From: Wenzhouxiangella sp.
Lineage (GTDB): Bacteria; Pseudomonadota; Gammaproteobacteria; Xanthomonadales; Wenzhouxiangellaceae
Length of the DNA: 14,220 nucleotides
Reading direction: 5' to 3'
NCBI GenBank assembly: GCA_007116585.1
Contig: SKIE01000191.1
Span: forward strand, 1 to 14,220
In this document: positions 14,206 to 14,220 of the stretch, one piece after another
Numbering within the stretch: the stretch's first letter is position 1
How the letters are laid out: every line of letters starts with the position of its first letter
Notes under the pieces: generated by a model
Database searches by the model: none
Told to the model about the DNA's origin: nothing
What the model saw: the letters and a program-made list of their open reading frames with translations, nothing else
Translations under genes and position numbers: made by a program

Positions 14206-14220
14206 GGTTTTTTGAGAAAC

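Noticed and set aside
1..14220. CRISPR arrays, insertion sequences or prophage genes
   Set aside because: No regularly spaced direct repeats, transposase or phage motifs were seen on either strand.

Overview
The window reads as a stretch of gammaproteobacterial chromosome with high GC. The gene families (AmgK-type sugar kinase, gammaproteobacterial SUF regulator, RarA, initiator tRNA with encoded CCA) and codon usage suggest a lineage near Xanthomonadales or Chromatiales. That placement is inference; no marker here fixes the species. Genes are densely packed, no mobile element, phage gene or CRISPR array is visible, and no gene-free stretch exceeds about 150 bases.

Layout. (1) 1-3404, minus strand: rarA, then a glycosyltransferase-like gene with an N-terminal PqqD-like segment, then the start of an amgK-like kinase, whose ATG overlaps the stop of the glycosyltransferase gene. 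A 13-codon leader ORF appears to overlap the rarA start. (2) 3367-3494: divergent control region between rarA and the suf operon. (3) 3495-8694, plus strand: the iron-sulfur assembly operon sufR-sufB-sufC-sufD-sufS, tightly spaced and closed by a hairpin. (4) 8733-9338, minus strand: a lipoprotein gene of unclear function wedged behind sufS. (5) 9376-9795, plus strand: a stand-alone sufU-like gene, cut off from the rest of the pathway. (6) 9800-13978, minus strand: an exported S9 peptidase, an overlapping short-chain dehydrogenase and a multi-pass membrane protein, possibly one transcription unit. (7) 14088-14205, plus strand: a strong-looking promoter and an initiator tRNA-fMet gene.

How the genes work together. 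SufS takes sulfur from cysteine, SufU would normally relay it, and SufB-SufC-SufD build the cluster; SufR, an Rrf2 regulator with three cysteines, probably senses cluster supply. The most interesting observation is in this relay. SufU keeps the first two zinc/cluster cysteines and the Asp (C38, D40, C63), but the third cysteine position is Asn (N125). SufS has Asn (N360) exactly where Bacillus SufS has the histidine that swaps with SufU for zinc. Both halves of the known zinc-ligand-swap mechanism are therefore altered in the same genome, and no SufE gene is present in the window. Catalytic residues in SufB (C239, C391, E420) and SufD (H343) are kept, so the scaffold itself looks functional.
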